A stretch of 64,000 bases of DNA from Pusillimonas sp. T2 (GTDB lineage Bacteria; Pseudomonadota; Gammaproteobacteria; Burkholderiales; Burkholderiaceae_B): contig NZ_NIQA01000006.1 of the NCBI RefSeq assembly GCF_002236805.1, forward strand, positions 62,001 through 126,000, read 5' to 3'. The first letter of the stretch is position 1. Every line of letters starts with the position of its first letter. This document shows, one piece after another, positions 16,418-25,700 of this stretch. A program made the translations under genes and the position numbers. The notes beneath the pieces were generated by a model that had not been told where the DNA came from, did no database searches, and saw only the letters and a program-made list of their open reading frames with translations.

Positions 16418-16443
16418 ACGTTCGGTTAGAAGCGAACGTTTTA
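16418..16443 (+). terminator. Likely intrinsic terminator after prfC
   Basis: A perfect 7-bp stem (ACGTTCG/CGAACGT) with an 8-base loop is followed directly by TTTTAT. It lies 43 bases after the prfC stop. A TATACT hexamer (16442-16447) at its right end could serve as the -10 box of the next gene, so the hairpin might also lie within that promoter. Confidence 0.55.
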
Positions 16444-16475
16444 TACTTCGGATAACTCAGCTACCAAGGTTTAGG

Positions 16476-17147
16476 ATGTCCTGGCGTTTCATTTTTGCCA
16501 TTTTGGCCCTTTTTATGGCTGCCTCGGCCTGGGGCGGATTGCGCCTGGGCGAATGGCTGGTGGCCAACGGCCCCATGGCATCTGCGGCCCCCGGTCGCCC
16601 TGAAATCGCCCCGGTTCCCGTACTCGACGCCGATGGCCGGCCGTTTTCGGCTCAACCCCCGCAGCCTCTGGTCAGCGGGCGTCTGGCCATCCCCGAGCCG
16701 TTCGAATCGGTCGCCTGGGAAGTCGTCAACGAGAACCCCACCAACCTGCTGGCGTCCAACGTTATTTCTATTGCCACAACGCGCATCACAATGGCCGAGG
16801 CCGAGCAAATTGCCGCCCTTGAAAGCGGGCGTCTGATGGGCATCGCGGATGTCGGCGACCTGATTTCTGCTATTGGCAAACAAGGCGGGCAATCGGGCAC
16901 ACCGCTACAGCCCGTCGAGATGCCCGACCAACCGCCCGCTCCTGCGCTCGACAATACCGGCAGCTTGCCTGCCCAGCCAGGAAGCCACCCCTCGGCCTGG
17001 CTGGCGCAGTTGCGATCCGACCTGCAGGCATGCAACGCGCAAAGCTTCTTCGACCGCCCCAGTTGCGCCTGGGCGGCCCGCAACAAGTATTGCACCCCCA
17101 ATAATGCCTGGGGCAAAGTCGAAGATTGCCCAGCCAAAAACTTTTAA
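16476..17147 (+). CDS. Hypothetical exported or membrane-anchored protein with Cys-containing C-terminal motif
   Basis: I do not recognise a named function. The start at 16476 (MSWRFIFAI) follows AAGG at 8 bases; an upstream in-frame start at 16410 would add 22 residues before the hydrophobic helix and is unlikely. The 223-residue product has one N-terminal hydrophobic segment (signal or anchor), a Pro/Ala-rich low-complexity middle, and a compact C-terminal block of about 45 residues with three cysteines in the pattern LQACNAQSFFDRPSCAW followed by NKYCTPNNAWG and a last Cys near the end. That tail resembles one found on small uncharacterised betaproteobacterial proteins (recalled, not searched). 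It is monocistronic, between two terminators. Confidence 0.75.
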   Translation: MSWRFIFAILALFMAASAWGGLRLGEWLVANGPMASAAPGRPEIAPVPVLDADGRPFSAQPPQPLVSGRLAIPEPFESVAWEVVNENPTNLLASNVISIATTRITMAEAEQIAALESGRLMGIADVGDLISAIGKQGGQSGTPLQPVEMPDQPPAPALDNTGSLPAQPGSHPSAWLAQLRSDLQACNAQSFFDRPSCAWAARNKYCTPNNAWGKVEDCPAKNF

Positions 17148-17150
17148 CAA

Positions 17151-17178
17151 AAAAGCCGCCCGGTTAGGCGGCTTTTTT
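17151..17178. terminator. Bidirectional intrinsic terminator
   Basis: GCCGCC (17155-17160), loop CGGTTA, GGCGGC (17167-17172), flanked by AAAA on the left and TTTTTT on the right. It can stop the + strand hypothetical gene and the convergent bfr transcript. Confidence 0.9.
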
Positions 17179-17196
17179 ATTGACATGACAGCGTAA

Positions 17197-17676
17197 TTAC
17201 GACGCGTCGTGACTCATTTGCGACTGCAGATAGTTTTGCAGGCCGACTTTATCGATCAGTTCGATTTGGGTTTCAAGCCAGTCGATGTGCTCTTCGGTGT
17301 CGTCGAGAATGTCTTGAAACAGATCGCGCGAGACGTAATCGCGCACCGACTCGCAATACGCAATGGCTTCTTTAACGGTCTCTTGTGCGCCCGACTCAAG
17401 TTTGAGGTCGCAGGCCAGCAATTCGGGAACGTCTTCGCCAATAAGCAGTTTGTGCAGATCTTGCAGATTGGGCAGGCCGTCGAGCATGAAAATGCGTTCG
17501 ATCAGGCGGTCGGCGTGCTTCATTTCGCCGATAGATTCATCGTATTCGTGCTTGCCCAGTTTATCGAAGCCCCAATGATTGAGCATACGGGCATGCAAAA
17601 AATACTGGTTGATGGCGGTCAACTCGTTTTTGAGCTGCTTGTTTAGAAACTGGATTACGGTGGCGTCGCCTTTCAT
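17197..17676 (-). CDS. bfr: Bacterioferritin
   Basis: 159-residue iron-storage subunit of the 24-mer heme-containing ferritin. The ferroxidase ligands E18, E51, H54, E94 and H130 and the heme ligand M52 can be aligned with E. coli Bfr without gaps. At position 127, where E. coli has the bridging Glu, this protein has Thr (DDTEEH, 125-130). An AGGAG Shine-Dalgarno stands before the ATG. bfd, encoding the ferredoxin that helps release stored iron, lies just upstream on the same strand (128-base spacer). Confidence 0.96.
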   Translation of the reverse strand: MKGDATVIQFLNKQLKNELTAINQYFLHARMLNHWGFDKLGKHEYDESIGEMKHADRLIERIFMLDGLPNLQDLHKLLIGEDVPELLACDLKLESGAQETVKEAIAYCESVRDYVSRDLFQDILDDTEEHIDWLETQIELIDKVGLQNYLQSQMSHDAS

Positions 17677-17804
17677 GTTTTTCTCCTGGAGGGGGCAGAC
17701 CTAAAGGCTACCACGCCATGATGAGAATTTCATTAAAGACGCGAAGAAAACAACCACCGGGACGCATACCGCCCGGAGACTGTTACATTGAGCGCGGTGC
17801 TGGG

Positions 17805-18068
17805 TCAGGCCCGGCAGGCAATGACTTCGACGAATACTGCGGGTGCCGCGTCGTTAGCCGCGGGTTCGACCAGATCGCCCAACGGATGAACCGTTTGATG
17901 CGACGCCTGACGGCCCCCTGGCAAGTATTCGGCTGCAGTGTCTGCGCAGCAGCCACAACATGACGCCACCCCAAGCTGCGCTTGCAGGTCGGACATGCTG
18001 TGAGCGCCAGCGGCAACGGCTGCCTTGACTTGTCGCTCGGTGATAGCGTTACAGATACAAATGAACAT
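17805..18068 (-). CDS. bfd: Bacterioferritin-associated ferredoxin
   Basis: 87-residue [2Fe-2S] protein that reduces bacterioferritin to mobilise iron. The four ligand cysteines are in the C-x-C (FICIC) and C-x-x-C (within CCGCC) pattern of the Bfd/Fer2_BFD family. The family begins with M-(F/Y)-x-C-x-C, which fixes the start at 18068 and not at the codon five residues upstream. The C-terminus is about 20 residues longer than E. coli Bfd. A Fur-like box touches the start codon, and there is no Shine-Dalgarno, so a leaderless message is possible. Confidence 0.92.
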   Translation of the reverse strand: MFICICNAITERQVKAAVAAGAHSMSDLQAQLGVASCCGCCADTAAEYLPGGRQASHQTVHPLGDLVEPAANDAAPAVFVEVIACRA

Positions 18069-18082
18069 GAGAACAATTATCA
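18068..18082 (-). promoter_or_regulatory. Fur-box-like operator at the bfd start
   Basis: The 15-mer TGAGAACAATTATCA (plus strand) matches the 7-1-7 Fur consensus TGATAATnATTATCA at 12 of 14 defined positions. It overlaps a GATAAT -10-like hexamer on the minus strand (18075-18080), with TTGCGC as a weak -35 at 17 bases. This fits iron-dependent repression of bfd, as known in other bacteria. Confidence 0.6.
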
Positions 18083-18222
18083 TCTAGTTTCTTTGTGCGC
18101 GCAATACCCTGAATGCGACAAAAACCGATAATTTTGTAACCCGTTATGCCCTGACGTGCGGGCAGACACAACCCGTCAGCCGCCCATGCAGCACGACAGT
18201 CAGGCAAAAGCCCCGGCCCAGA

Positions 18223-19626
18223 TCAGGCCGACATACTGGCCCGCGCCTTACGCACCGATGCAGGCTCGATGCCGTCTAGTTCGCGGTATTTAGCCACTGT
18301 TCGACGAGCAACGTCGACGCCTTTCTCGGCGAGCTTATCGGCAATTTTGGCGTCAGACAACGGCTTGGCGGGCGGCTCGGCGCGCACCATCTCGCGGATC
18401 ATGGCCCGCACAGCCGTGGCCGACGTTGCCGGCGCCAACCCCTCACCGCCCAGGGCGGTACCCAAAAAGTACTTCAGCTCGAATACGCCCCAGGGCGTTT
18501 GCATGTACTTTTGCCGTGTCGTCCGCGATACCGTGGACTCGTGCAATTCGAGGGCTTCGGCAATATCGCGCAACACCAAGGGCCGCATGGCCTGTACACC
18601 TTTGTCGAAAAACGCCTGCTGGTGCTGAACAATAAATTGCCCCACACGTAAGACGGTTTCAAACCGCTGCGCGACACTTTTAACCAGACCATGCGCCTGC
18701 TGCAATTGCGCCTGTATCTCTGAACGGTCTGCTCCGCTCCGGTCTTCGCGCACCCATTGCTCGTAGACCGGATTCACGCGCAAACGCGGCACAGCCGCGC
18801 CGTTCAAGCGCGCTTCCCAGCCCTTTTTGCTCTTGATGACCACCAGCTCAGGGACGATATAGTCCGCCACACTTTGCGACCAGGCCCGCCCAGGCTTTGG
18901 GTCGAGCGTGAGAATAAGCTGATGGGCCTGGCGCAAGATGTCGGGCGAACACCCCAAAGCAGCCACCAGACGAGCGGCATTGCCCTGAGCCAGCAAATCC
19001 AGGTGCTGCGTGACCAGCGCCATCGCGCACGCCATCACCTCCGGGTCGTGCGCGGCGCGCTGACGCAACTGCAAAACCAGACACTCTGCCGTTGAGCGGG
19101 CACCCACACCTGCCGGATCAAACGACTGCAACAAGCGCAAGGCGGCGAGCAACTCATCTTCGTCCACCTCCAACTCGGCGGGCAACGCCCCCCGCACATC
19201 GTCCAGAGACACCGCCAGCAAGCCGTTCTCGTCCAGCTCTTCGATTAAAAGCTCTACCAGAGCCTGGTCCCGCCTACCTGCCCGCGTGAGGCGCAGCTGC
19301 TGCACCAAATGGTCTCGCAACGTGACCGCCTGCCCTATTTCCGGGCCGCCATCATCGTCGAAATCGCCACGCCCTGTGCCCGAAACACCTGCCGTCAGCG
19401 GGCTGTCGTCTACGTATTCATCCGATGGCGCATCGGCCCGGGCTTCGCTATCATCGGCGTCGTACTCCCCCTCGCGCTCCAGCAGGGGGTTGTCAGCAAG
19501 CGCCTGGGCTACTTCTTGCTCCAGGTCTTGGGCCGACAACTGCAGAAACCTGATCGACTGCTGCAGCTGCGGCGTCAGGGCCAGGTTCTGGCGTTGCCGC
19601 AGTTCTAACGAATGTCGCGATTGCAT
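18223..19626 (-). CDS. rpoN: RNA polymerase sigma-54 factor
   Basis: 467 residues from the ATG at 19626. Region I (SLELRQRQNLALTPQLQQSI, activator response) is at the N-terminus, followed by an acidic region II, the core-binding region (QLRLTRAGRRDQALVELLIE onward), the HTH segment (HESTVSRTTRQKYMQTPWGV) and the RpoN box ARRTVAKYRE close to the C-terminus. An in-frame ATG at 19644 would add six residues but overlaps the start codon of the divergent gene. The usual neighbours (lptA-lptB upstream; hpf, ptsN or rapZ downstream) are absent: bfd lies downstream and a membrane protein gene lies divergently 16 bases away. Confidence 0.95.
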   Translation of the reverse strand: MQSRHSLELRQRQNLALTPQLQQSIRFLQLSAQDLEQEVAQALADNPLLEREGEYDADDSEARADAPSDEYVDDSPLTAGVSGTGRGDFDDDGGPEIGQAVTLRDHLVQQLRLTRAGRRDQALVELLIEELDENGLLAVSLDDVRGALPAELEVDEDELLAALRLLQSFDPAGVGARSTAECLVLQLRQRAAHDPEVMACAMALVTQHLDLLAQGNAARLVAALGCSPDILRQAHQLILTLDPKPGRAWSQSVADYIVPELVVIKSKKGWEARLNGAAVPRLRVNPVYEQWVREDRSGADRSEIQAQLQQAHGLVKSVAQRFETVLRVGQFIVQHQQAFFDKGVQAMRPLVLRDIAEALELHESTVSRTTRQKYMQTPWGVFELKYFLGTALGGEGLAPATSATAVRAMIREMVRAEPPAKPLSDAKIADKLAEKGVDVARRTVAKYRELDGIEPASVRKARASMSA

Positions 19627-19642
19627 AGGTAAAATAGCCCGC

Positions 19643-20179
19643 ATGAAAACAGATCCAGCCTACCAGCCCACCGCCCGCGACCATGCCGCGCTACGTCAAA
19701 CCTTGCTCAAACTTACCGCAACGCACAAAATCGTGTGTACCGTGGTGGTGGTCGTCGTGGCCGTGCTGTGGTTCGAACTACTGACACGCCTAGTGGCTTT
19801 TGGCCGAGGTATTGATTATTCGGGGCTTGAAGCCTTGGGCGGGCCGGTTACGCAAATGCTAAAGCGCTATAACCCGTTCTTCTGGTGGGCGCTGGCAGCG
19901 CTGTGCACACTTATTATGGCCTATTTTCTGGTGTCTTTTGTGCGCAGCAGCAGGCGCCGGGTCGATGCCCGCATGGTCAACGCCAACGTCATTGCCGGGT
20001 TGGCCGCGCAGCTGTCCGAACCCGCCCTGACTGTGCTGCGCTGGGTTTGGGAAGACCCGCGCTTCCCCATTACTGTTGGAGACCTGCAACAAACCGCCAC
20101 CGAGCTGCGCAGCGGCAGAGCCGCGAAAATCCAGCTTTCGCGAGAACATGCCGCCCTGCTGTCACGCAACGGCCCCTAG
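19643..20179 (+). CDS. Hypothetical two-TM inner-membrane protein
   Basis: 178 residues from the ATG at 19643; the frame is open further upstream only as antisense of rpoN. Two hydrophobic helices (about 29-50 and 78-98, the second reading NPFFWWALAALCTLIMAYFL) bracket a short periplasmic loop. A C-terminal soluble part of about 75 residues is basic just after the helix (SSRRR) and then mixed. No family was recognised. It starts 16 bases from the divergent rpoN start, with TAAAAT (19630-19635) as a possible -10 only seven bases before its ATG. Confidence 0.75.
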   Translation: MKTDPAYQPTARDHAALRQTLLKLTATHKIVCTVVVVVVAVLWFELLTRLVAFGRGIDYSGLEALGGPVTQMLKRYNPFFWWALAALCTLIMAYFLVSFVRSSRRRVDARMVNANVIAGLAAQLSEPALTVLRWVWEDPRFPITVGDLQQTATELRSGRAAKIQLSREHAALLSRNGP

Positions 20180-20497
20180 CCCACACTTGCCAATTTGGCG
20201 CAAATATGGTTGACTATGGGGTATGAACACCCAGGCCTTTACCCCTCTTAACACTACCGGCAACCCCGTTGCCGGCTTGGTTGCGGGTACGGCTAGCACA
20301 CTCTCCCTTCTCTCGCTATCGCTGCTGCTACCGATCGGTTGCCGGGCCTAGCGTCATGTGGCAGTCCGGCAGCCGTTCAGCCACGCCCCCATTCCGTATT
20401 TCGTTATCCGTTATTTACCAACCTTGGGTTGATGCCGAATCTTCATTCGATGTTTACGGGTAACGCGCAGCAACAAACTTAGTGAAACAGGTGCAAT
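20180..20497 (+). promoter_or_regulatory. leuA leader region with competing RNA hairpins
   Basis: This 318-base spacer holds the leader peptide. CCGGCAAC (20257-20264) pairs with GTTGCCGG (20268-20275), an 8-bp stem with a CCC loop. The same left arm, CCGGCAACC (20257-20265), is also the exact complement of GGTTGCCGG (20337-20345), just past the leucine codons, so the two pairings exclude each other. Further pairings are possible downstream (GTGGC near 20358 with GCCAC near 20380; GCCGG 20341-20345 with CCGGC 20366-20370). There is no hairpin with a U-run, so control may be Rho-dependent or translational. Confidence 0.5.
20223..20351 (+). CDS. leuL: Leucine-rich leader peptide of leuA (attenuator)
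   Basis: A 42-codon ORF starting ATG AAC ACC CAG ends in a run with seven leucines in ten codons (LSLLSLSLLL at residues 27-36) using CTC, CTT, CTC, CTA, CTG, CTG and CTA, then PIGCRA and TAG. It sits 146 bases before leuA, where a leucine-sensing leader peptide would be expected. Such codon runs are the hallmark of amino-acid attenuators, where ribosome stalling on scarce charged tRNA selects the RNA fold. The exact start is uncertain because GGGG lies only one base before this ATG. Confidence 0.7.
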   Translation: MNTQAFTPLNTTGNPVAGLVAGTASTLSLLSLSLLLPIGCRA

Positions 20498-22192
20498 ATG
20501 CTCTCGAACCCCTCCGACAAATACCGTCCGTTCGTGCCGTTCGCGCACGAATTTTCTGAACGAACCTGGCCCAACAAAACCATCACGGCGCCCCCCATCT
20601 GGATGAGCACCGACCTTCGCGATGGCAACCAATCGCTCATCGAGCCCATGAGCGTCGAGCGCAAGCTGCGCTTCTTCGAACAATTGATCAAAATCGGTTT
20701 CAAAGAAATCGAAGTTGGCTTTCCATCCGCTTCGCAGACCGATTTTGATTTTGTCCGCAAGCTCGTCGACGAAAACCGTATCCCCGACGACGTCACCATT
20801 ATTGTGCTGACGCAATCGCGCGAAGACCTGATCGAACGCACCGTTGAAGCGGCCGCCGGCGCCAAGCAAGCCATTGTGCACTTGTACAACGCCTGCGCGC
20901 CTGCATTCCGCAAAATTGTGTTCAACATGACCAAAGACGAAGTGCGCGCCTTGGCGGTAAAAGGTACGCAGTTGGTCAAGGCCTACACAGGCAAACACCC
21001 TGAAACCTCCTGGCGCTACGAATATTCGCCTGAAGTCTTCAGCACCACCGAACCCGAGTTTGCGCTTGAAGTGTGCGATGCCGTGGTCGAGGCCTGGGGC
21101 CCAACCCCCGCATCCAAAATCATCCTGAACTGCCCGGCCACCATCGAGGCTACAACGCCCAACTTGTATGCCGATCAAATCGAATGGATCAGCAAGCGTC
21201 TTAAAAACCGCGACAGCATTGTGCTGAGCGTTCACCCGCACAACGATCGCGGCACTGCGGTTGCAGCCGCCGAATTGGCCGTCATGGCCGGCGCCGACCG
21301 TGTCGAAGGTTGCTTGTTTGGTAACGGCGAACGCACCGGCAACGTATGTCTGGTCACCTTGGCGCTTAACTTGTACACCCAGGGCGTGCATCCCGGCCTC
21401 GATTTCTCCGATATCGACGAAGTGCGTCGTTGCGTCGAGTACTGCAACCAGTTGCCAGTACACCCGCGTCACCCGTATGCAGGCGATCTGGTCTTTACCG
21501 CGTTTTCGGGCTCGCACCAAGACGCCATCAAAAAAGGCTTTGCACAGCAACAGGCCGACGCCCTCTGGGAAGTCCCCTACTTGCCTATCGACCCGGCCGA
21601 CGTGGGCCGCAGCTACGATGCGGTCATCCGCGTCAATAGCCAATCGGGCAAAGGCGGTGTGTCGTACCTGCTCGAACAAGAACACGGCTTGGTCTTGCCT
21701 CGTCGCCTCCAAATCGAATTCAGCCGCGCCATTCAACGCGTGACCGACGAAACCGGCCGCGAAGTCACCGCCGACGACGTCTACGAGTTGTTCCGCTCTG
21801 AATACCTTGACCTCGAACGACCCTGGAAACTGGTACGTCACCGTATTACCGGCGACCCCAGCGCCCAAGCTGGTCATCACTTTGCCATCGAAGTCGAGCT
21901 CGAACACAATGGCAAGGTATGCCACCTTAAGGGGCAGGGCGACGGCGCCATTTCGGCCTTCGTCAATGCATTGGGCATGGATGTCAGCATCCTCGACTAC
22001 CACGAACACGCCATTGGCATCGGCACCGATACCCGCGCGGCATCGTACGTCGAAGTGCGCGTCGGCGAAGCCGGCCCGGGCTTTGGTGTAGGTGTTCACG
22101 CCGACATCGTCACCGCGTCATTCCTGGCCATCTTAAGCGCGGTCAACCGCAACGCCGCCATGGCAGCTCAGGCCGCCAAGGTTGCTGCTTAA
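20498..22192 (+). CDS. leuA: 2-Isopropylmalate synthase (long form)
   Basis: First committed step of leucine synthesis: acetyl-CoA plus 2-oxoisovalerate gives 2-isopropylmalate. 564 residues, the long form also found in actinobacteria and yeast. The DRE-TIM barrel catalytic motif ([11 protein letters not shown]) is near residue 50, the metal-binding HPHND motif near residue 247 and the glycine-rich [12 protein letters not shown] beyond it. A C-terminal LeuA regulatory domain that binds leucine (about 430-555, ending [19 protein letters not shown]) is present. It is monocistronic, with a leader-peptide attenuator candidate before it and a strong terminator after it; leuCDB is not in the window. 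Confidence 0.96.
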   Translation: MLSNPSDKYRPFVPFAHEFSERTWPNKTITAPPIWMSTDLRDGNQSLIEPMSVERKLRFFEQLIKIGFKEIEVGFPSASQTDFDFVRKLVDENRIPDDVTIIVLTQSREDLIERTVEAAAGAKQAIVHLYNACAPAFRKIVFNMTKDEVRALAVKGTQLVKAYTGKHPETSWRYEYSPEVFSTTEPEFALEVCDAVVEAWGPTPASKIILNCPATIEATTPNLYADQIEWISKRLKNRDSIVLSVHPHNDRGTAVAAAELAVMAGADRVEGCLFGNGERTGNVCLVTLALNLYTQGVHPGLDFSDIDEVRRCVEYCNQLPVHPRHPYAGDLVFTAFSGSHQDAIKKGFAQQQADALWEVPYLPIDPADVGRSYDAVIRVNSQSGKGGVSYLLEQEHGLVLPRRLQIEFSRAIQRVTDETGREVTADDVYELFRSEYLDLERPWKLVRHRITGDPSAQAGHHFAIEVELEHNGKVCHLKGQGDGAISAFVNALGMDVSILDYHEHAIGIGTDTRAASYVEVRVGEAGPGFGVGVHADIVTASFLAILSAVNRNAAMAAQAAKVAA

Positions 22193-22211
22193 AAAAGCTT
22201 ACGCATAAAAA

Positions 22212-22247
22212 CAAACCCCGCTGCTTTTGCAGCGGGGTTTGTTTTTT
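22212..22247 (+). terminator. Strong intrinsic terminator of leuA
   Basis: A 13-bp perfect stem (CAAACCCCGCTGC / GCAGCGGGGTTTG) with a TTTT loop is followed by TTTTTT. Confidence 0.95.
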
Positions 22248-22270
22248 GGGGGCTCAAATTAAAAGGCGGG

Positions 22271-22615
22271 TTACCAGACCGGCGCCGGCTCCCAGGTGAT
22301 ATCGGCGTTCTGGTCTCGACACATTTTCATCATGGCCATTAACGGAAACGCGCGCTGACGAAACGTGACCGGCCGCGATATGGGGTGTTCTTTGACATCG
22401 TTTTCTTCGTCGTCTTCGTCTTGAAACGGCGAAGCGGTGTCATGAGAAATGGCGTGCTCGAGCCCCTTAATCAGGTCGTCGAGCTGAGCGGCGGTCAGTA
22501 CGCCACGTTCGGGTAGCGTATCGTAGTGGCGCCCTGCGGCAGAGAGAATGTCGCGGGCATGCTGGGCAAACATCAAGACCTCAGCGGCCGGCTTTGCACG
22601 AAATACAACGAGCAT
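22271..22615 (-). CDS. DUF1840 family protein
   Basis: 114-residue cytoplasmic protein with the family pattern: N-terminal MLVVFRAKPAAEVLMF, a middle acidic linker (DEDDEEND) and a C-terminal RPVTFRQRAFPLMAMM block followed by a DITW end. The start at 22615 is chosen because GAGGAG stands eight bases before it; the longer frame from 22642 has no such site. Function is unknown in the family, which is common in beta- and gammaproteobacteria. It is divergent from the Rhs gene with a 92-base shared promoter region. Confidence 0.85.
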   Translation of the reverse strand: MLVVFRAKPAAEVLMFAQHARDILSAAGRHYDTLPERGVLTAAQLDDLIKGLEHAISHDTASPFQDEDDEENDVKEHPISRPVTFRQRAFPLMAMMKMCRDQNADITWEPAPVW

Positions 22616-22707
22616 GGTAGTTCTCCTCATGGCTATATTCATACACTACCCCAAGTCTTTCGGGTTGCCAAGCCGCACAATAACCGAACCAATCACAAGG
22701 GGCGGAT

Positions 22708-25700
22708 ATGCGGCAATTTTTCATCGCCACGGGGTTGCGGCGCCTGCATTATCTGCCCGTGGCACTCGTGTTTCTTTGGGTGGCCGGGACAAGTCTGGCG
22801 CAAGGGCATGACGGCACCTGCAGCACGCCCACCAACGCCACCCCCTGTGCGGCGCCGGGCAGCATCAGCCCACCCACCGTCGAACCGGGTGTCAATGCCA
22901 GCGCAGGCAACCCCATCGACCTGGCCAGCGGCAATAAATATCAATATGAAACCGACTGGCTGCCCGGGTTTGGTCGCCCCCAGCCGGCACTTACGCGCCA
23001 CTACAGTGCCAATGACCGTCGCCGGTCGTTCATGGGCCAAGGCTGGCACCTTGACTACGACATCCGTGTACAGTCATTTGGCCATATTGCCATCATTACC
23101 CAGGCCAGCGGCGCCCGGCTACGCCTGGTGCGTAAGGGCGGCGGCTTTACCGCACCCGCCCATGGAAAACTGCACATGCAGGCCCACGGCTGGCTGTGGG
23201 TGTGGCCCAACCAGCAACAACTACGCTTTAATGCTGCCGGCTGGCTAACCCACATCACACAGCTCAACGGCATCACCCTGCACATTGCACGACACGCCAC
23301 CGCCGGGCCACTCCTTCAGGCCATCAAAAGCGTCACCGTCACAAGCCCAACCGCGCCAGCCCAAGGTCGGCCCAACGCCGCACCACGCGACACCACCCTA
23401 CATTTCGCATACCGCCTTCACGAAGGCCGGGCCTATTTGCATACGGTCGATAGCCCGGTCGGACGGTTTGTTTATGACTACGAACGTGCAGGCGACGAAC
23501 CTCATCTTCGGCTGACTTCCATGCAGCGGCCCGACGGATCGCGGCGGCAATATCACTACGACCCGGCCCAACAAGCGGGCAACGCCTATGCGCTAACCGG
23601 CATCGACAATATCGGCGCGCCGCCCCTGGGCGCCCGCCACCGGGGCGGTCGCTGGGCTTATAACGCCAGTGGGCAGGTTGTCCGGTACACCGATCAAAAC
23701 GATACCTACGCCGTCACCTATTTCAAGACACGCCCCGGGCAGCAACATACACAAGTGCAGCGCATCAGTACCTCGCCCCCTGCGCGCTCACCGCCGGCCT
23801 GGCGGGCTGATCCGTCCGAAAGCACCACCCAAATCCACTTTGATGTGCAGGGGCAAATCGCCAGGCTGACAGCCGTTACGGGGGCGGGCTGCCCGGGTTG
23901 CCCCGCTCCCGGTACGCGAGCTAGCTACGATCGTTTGGGGCAACTGGCACAGGTTAACGGCACCAAGCTGCAACGCGATGCCCGACAACGCTTACGCGCA
24001 ATTGCCCCCGCTCATGCGGGTTGGGCCGGGCTGGCATTGAAATACAACGCCCAGGGGCAGCGCCACACTTGGCTTTCTAGCCTGACGGGTACCGAATCCC
24101 TGGTATACGACGCGCACGGGCTACCGCTGCAACGCCGGTTCGCCGGCGGCAGCTATTGGCAATACACCCACAATGCCCAGGGACGGCCCACACGTCTACT
24201 GGCCCAGAAAGACGCGCAGACACCCGCCATCGAGACGCACCTGCAATGGCAGGGCAGGCACTTGACTCTGGTGCGCCACCCAAACGAGACCGACAGCCGT
24301 CAATACGATGCGCAAGGCCGGCTGGCGACACGGACGCTCACCCGTTCAGATCACGGGCCCGCATCATTCACAGAGCGCTTTGCGTACGACACACAACACC
24401 GACTGATTCGTCATGACCTGGCCGAAGGTGGCGCATTGCACTACGCATGGGGTTGGGGGCAGCAGCTTTTAACTGTTACCTGGGAAACGCGCTCTGGTCA
24501 GCGGCACGCAGTTATCGCCAACGCCAAAGACACGAGCAATGCGAAGCAAGCCAAAGGGTACTCATTTGGCAATGGGGTCCATATCCTGACTGTGCTTCGG
24601 GCCAACGAAAGCTGGTTGTTGATGTCGGGGGGTGCTGAAACCCGAAAAATATTGCGGGCGCATCACTACCGGCACGACGCGCAAGGCAGGGTGGTCATAG
24701 AAGACATTTTTCAGCCAGCGGGCAACGCGCCAGCAGCGGGCCACGCCCCCTTTACGCGATATATCTACGCGTACGACCGGGCCTCACAATTGATTGCCGC
24801 AGCGCTGTACGCGCCACAAACGCCACGGTCTGCGCATCCTGGGCACTTACGCCCGGCAACCGCCACGCCCGCCCAGCTATTTTGGTATGCCCATGACGAC
24901 AATGGCGCCACCGCTGCCATACACACGCCGGCCCTGCCCAAAACGCAGTACCCCCGCATCACCCGCAACGCCGATGGCCTGCCTGCAACCATTGGCGACC
25001 GAAAGCTAACTTACGGCCCAGACCGACGTCTGAAAGCAGTACAAGATGACAAAGGGCTTGACGTGCGCTACGCCCACAACGCCTTCGGTCAGCGCATACG
25101 GCGCAGCGGCCCGGCAGGCACCACGCATTATTGGTTTCTTGACCGCCGTCTGGCTGCGGAAACCTGGCCAGCCAAAGCAAGCGCCGCCGTGCCCACACCC
25201 ACTAACAGTGCCCATGGCTCGCATGCTATGGCCCCGAAGACGCCTATTTCCCGGCGTTATATCTATGCTCACCACGTCCCGATTGGCTTCATCGATTACC
25301 AGGCGGCCAACCCCGACGGTGCATTGTTTTACGTACAAGCCGACCTGACAGGCACGCCGCGCTGGGTCACCAACGCGCAGCAAGAAATTATTTGGGAAGC
25401 CCGCTACGAACCATGGGGCAGAGCCGTTATCGTTAACCGCCCAGCAACCGCAACGCCAAGCTTGTCGTTCAACCTGCGCGCACCCGGCCAATACTTTGAC
25501 GACACGACCGGTTGGCACGACAACCTGCTACGTACCTACGACGCCGAATTCGGCCATTATCTCGAACCCGACCCTCTGGGGCCGGTGCCGGGCAATTCGG
25601 CTCTGGGGTACGCCGGTGGGCAACCCCGCCGCTACGTTGACCCTCTGGGCCTCATGCTGTTTGCGTTTGACGGCACCCGCAACGACATGAGCACCCACAC

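Noticed and set aside
17700-17760. Possible Fur box upstream of bfr (ATGATGAGAATTTCATTA)
   Set aside because: Its symmetry and match to the 7-1-7 consensus are poor compared with the bfd site.
17718-17963. Plus-strand ORF opposite bfd
   Set aside because: It is antisense to bfd, which carries the clear four-Cys ferredoxin pattern.
20411-22099. 562-codon ORF antisense to leuA
   Set aside because: It lies wholly opposite a well-supported gene, its product is rich in Phe, Asp, Val and His in the way antisense reading of a GC-rich gene gives, and it shows no family motif.
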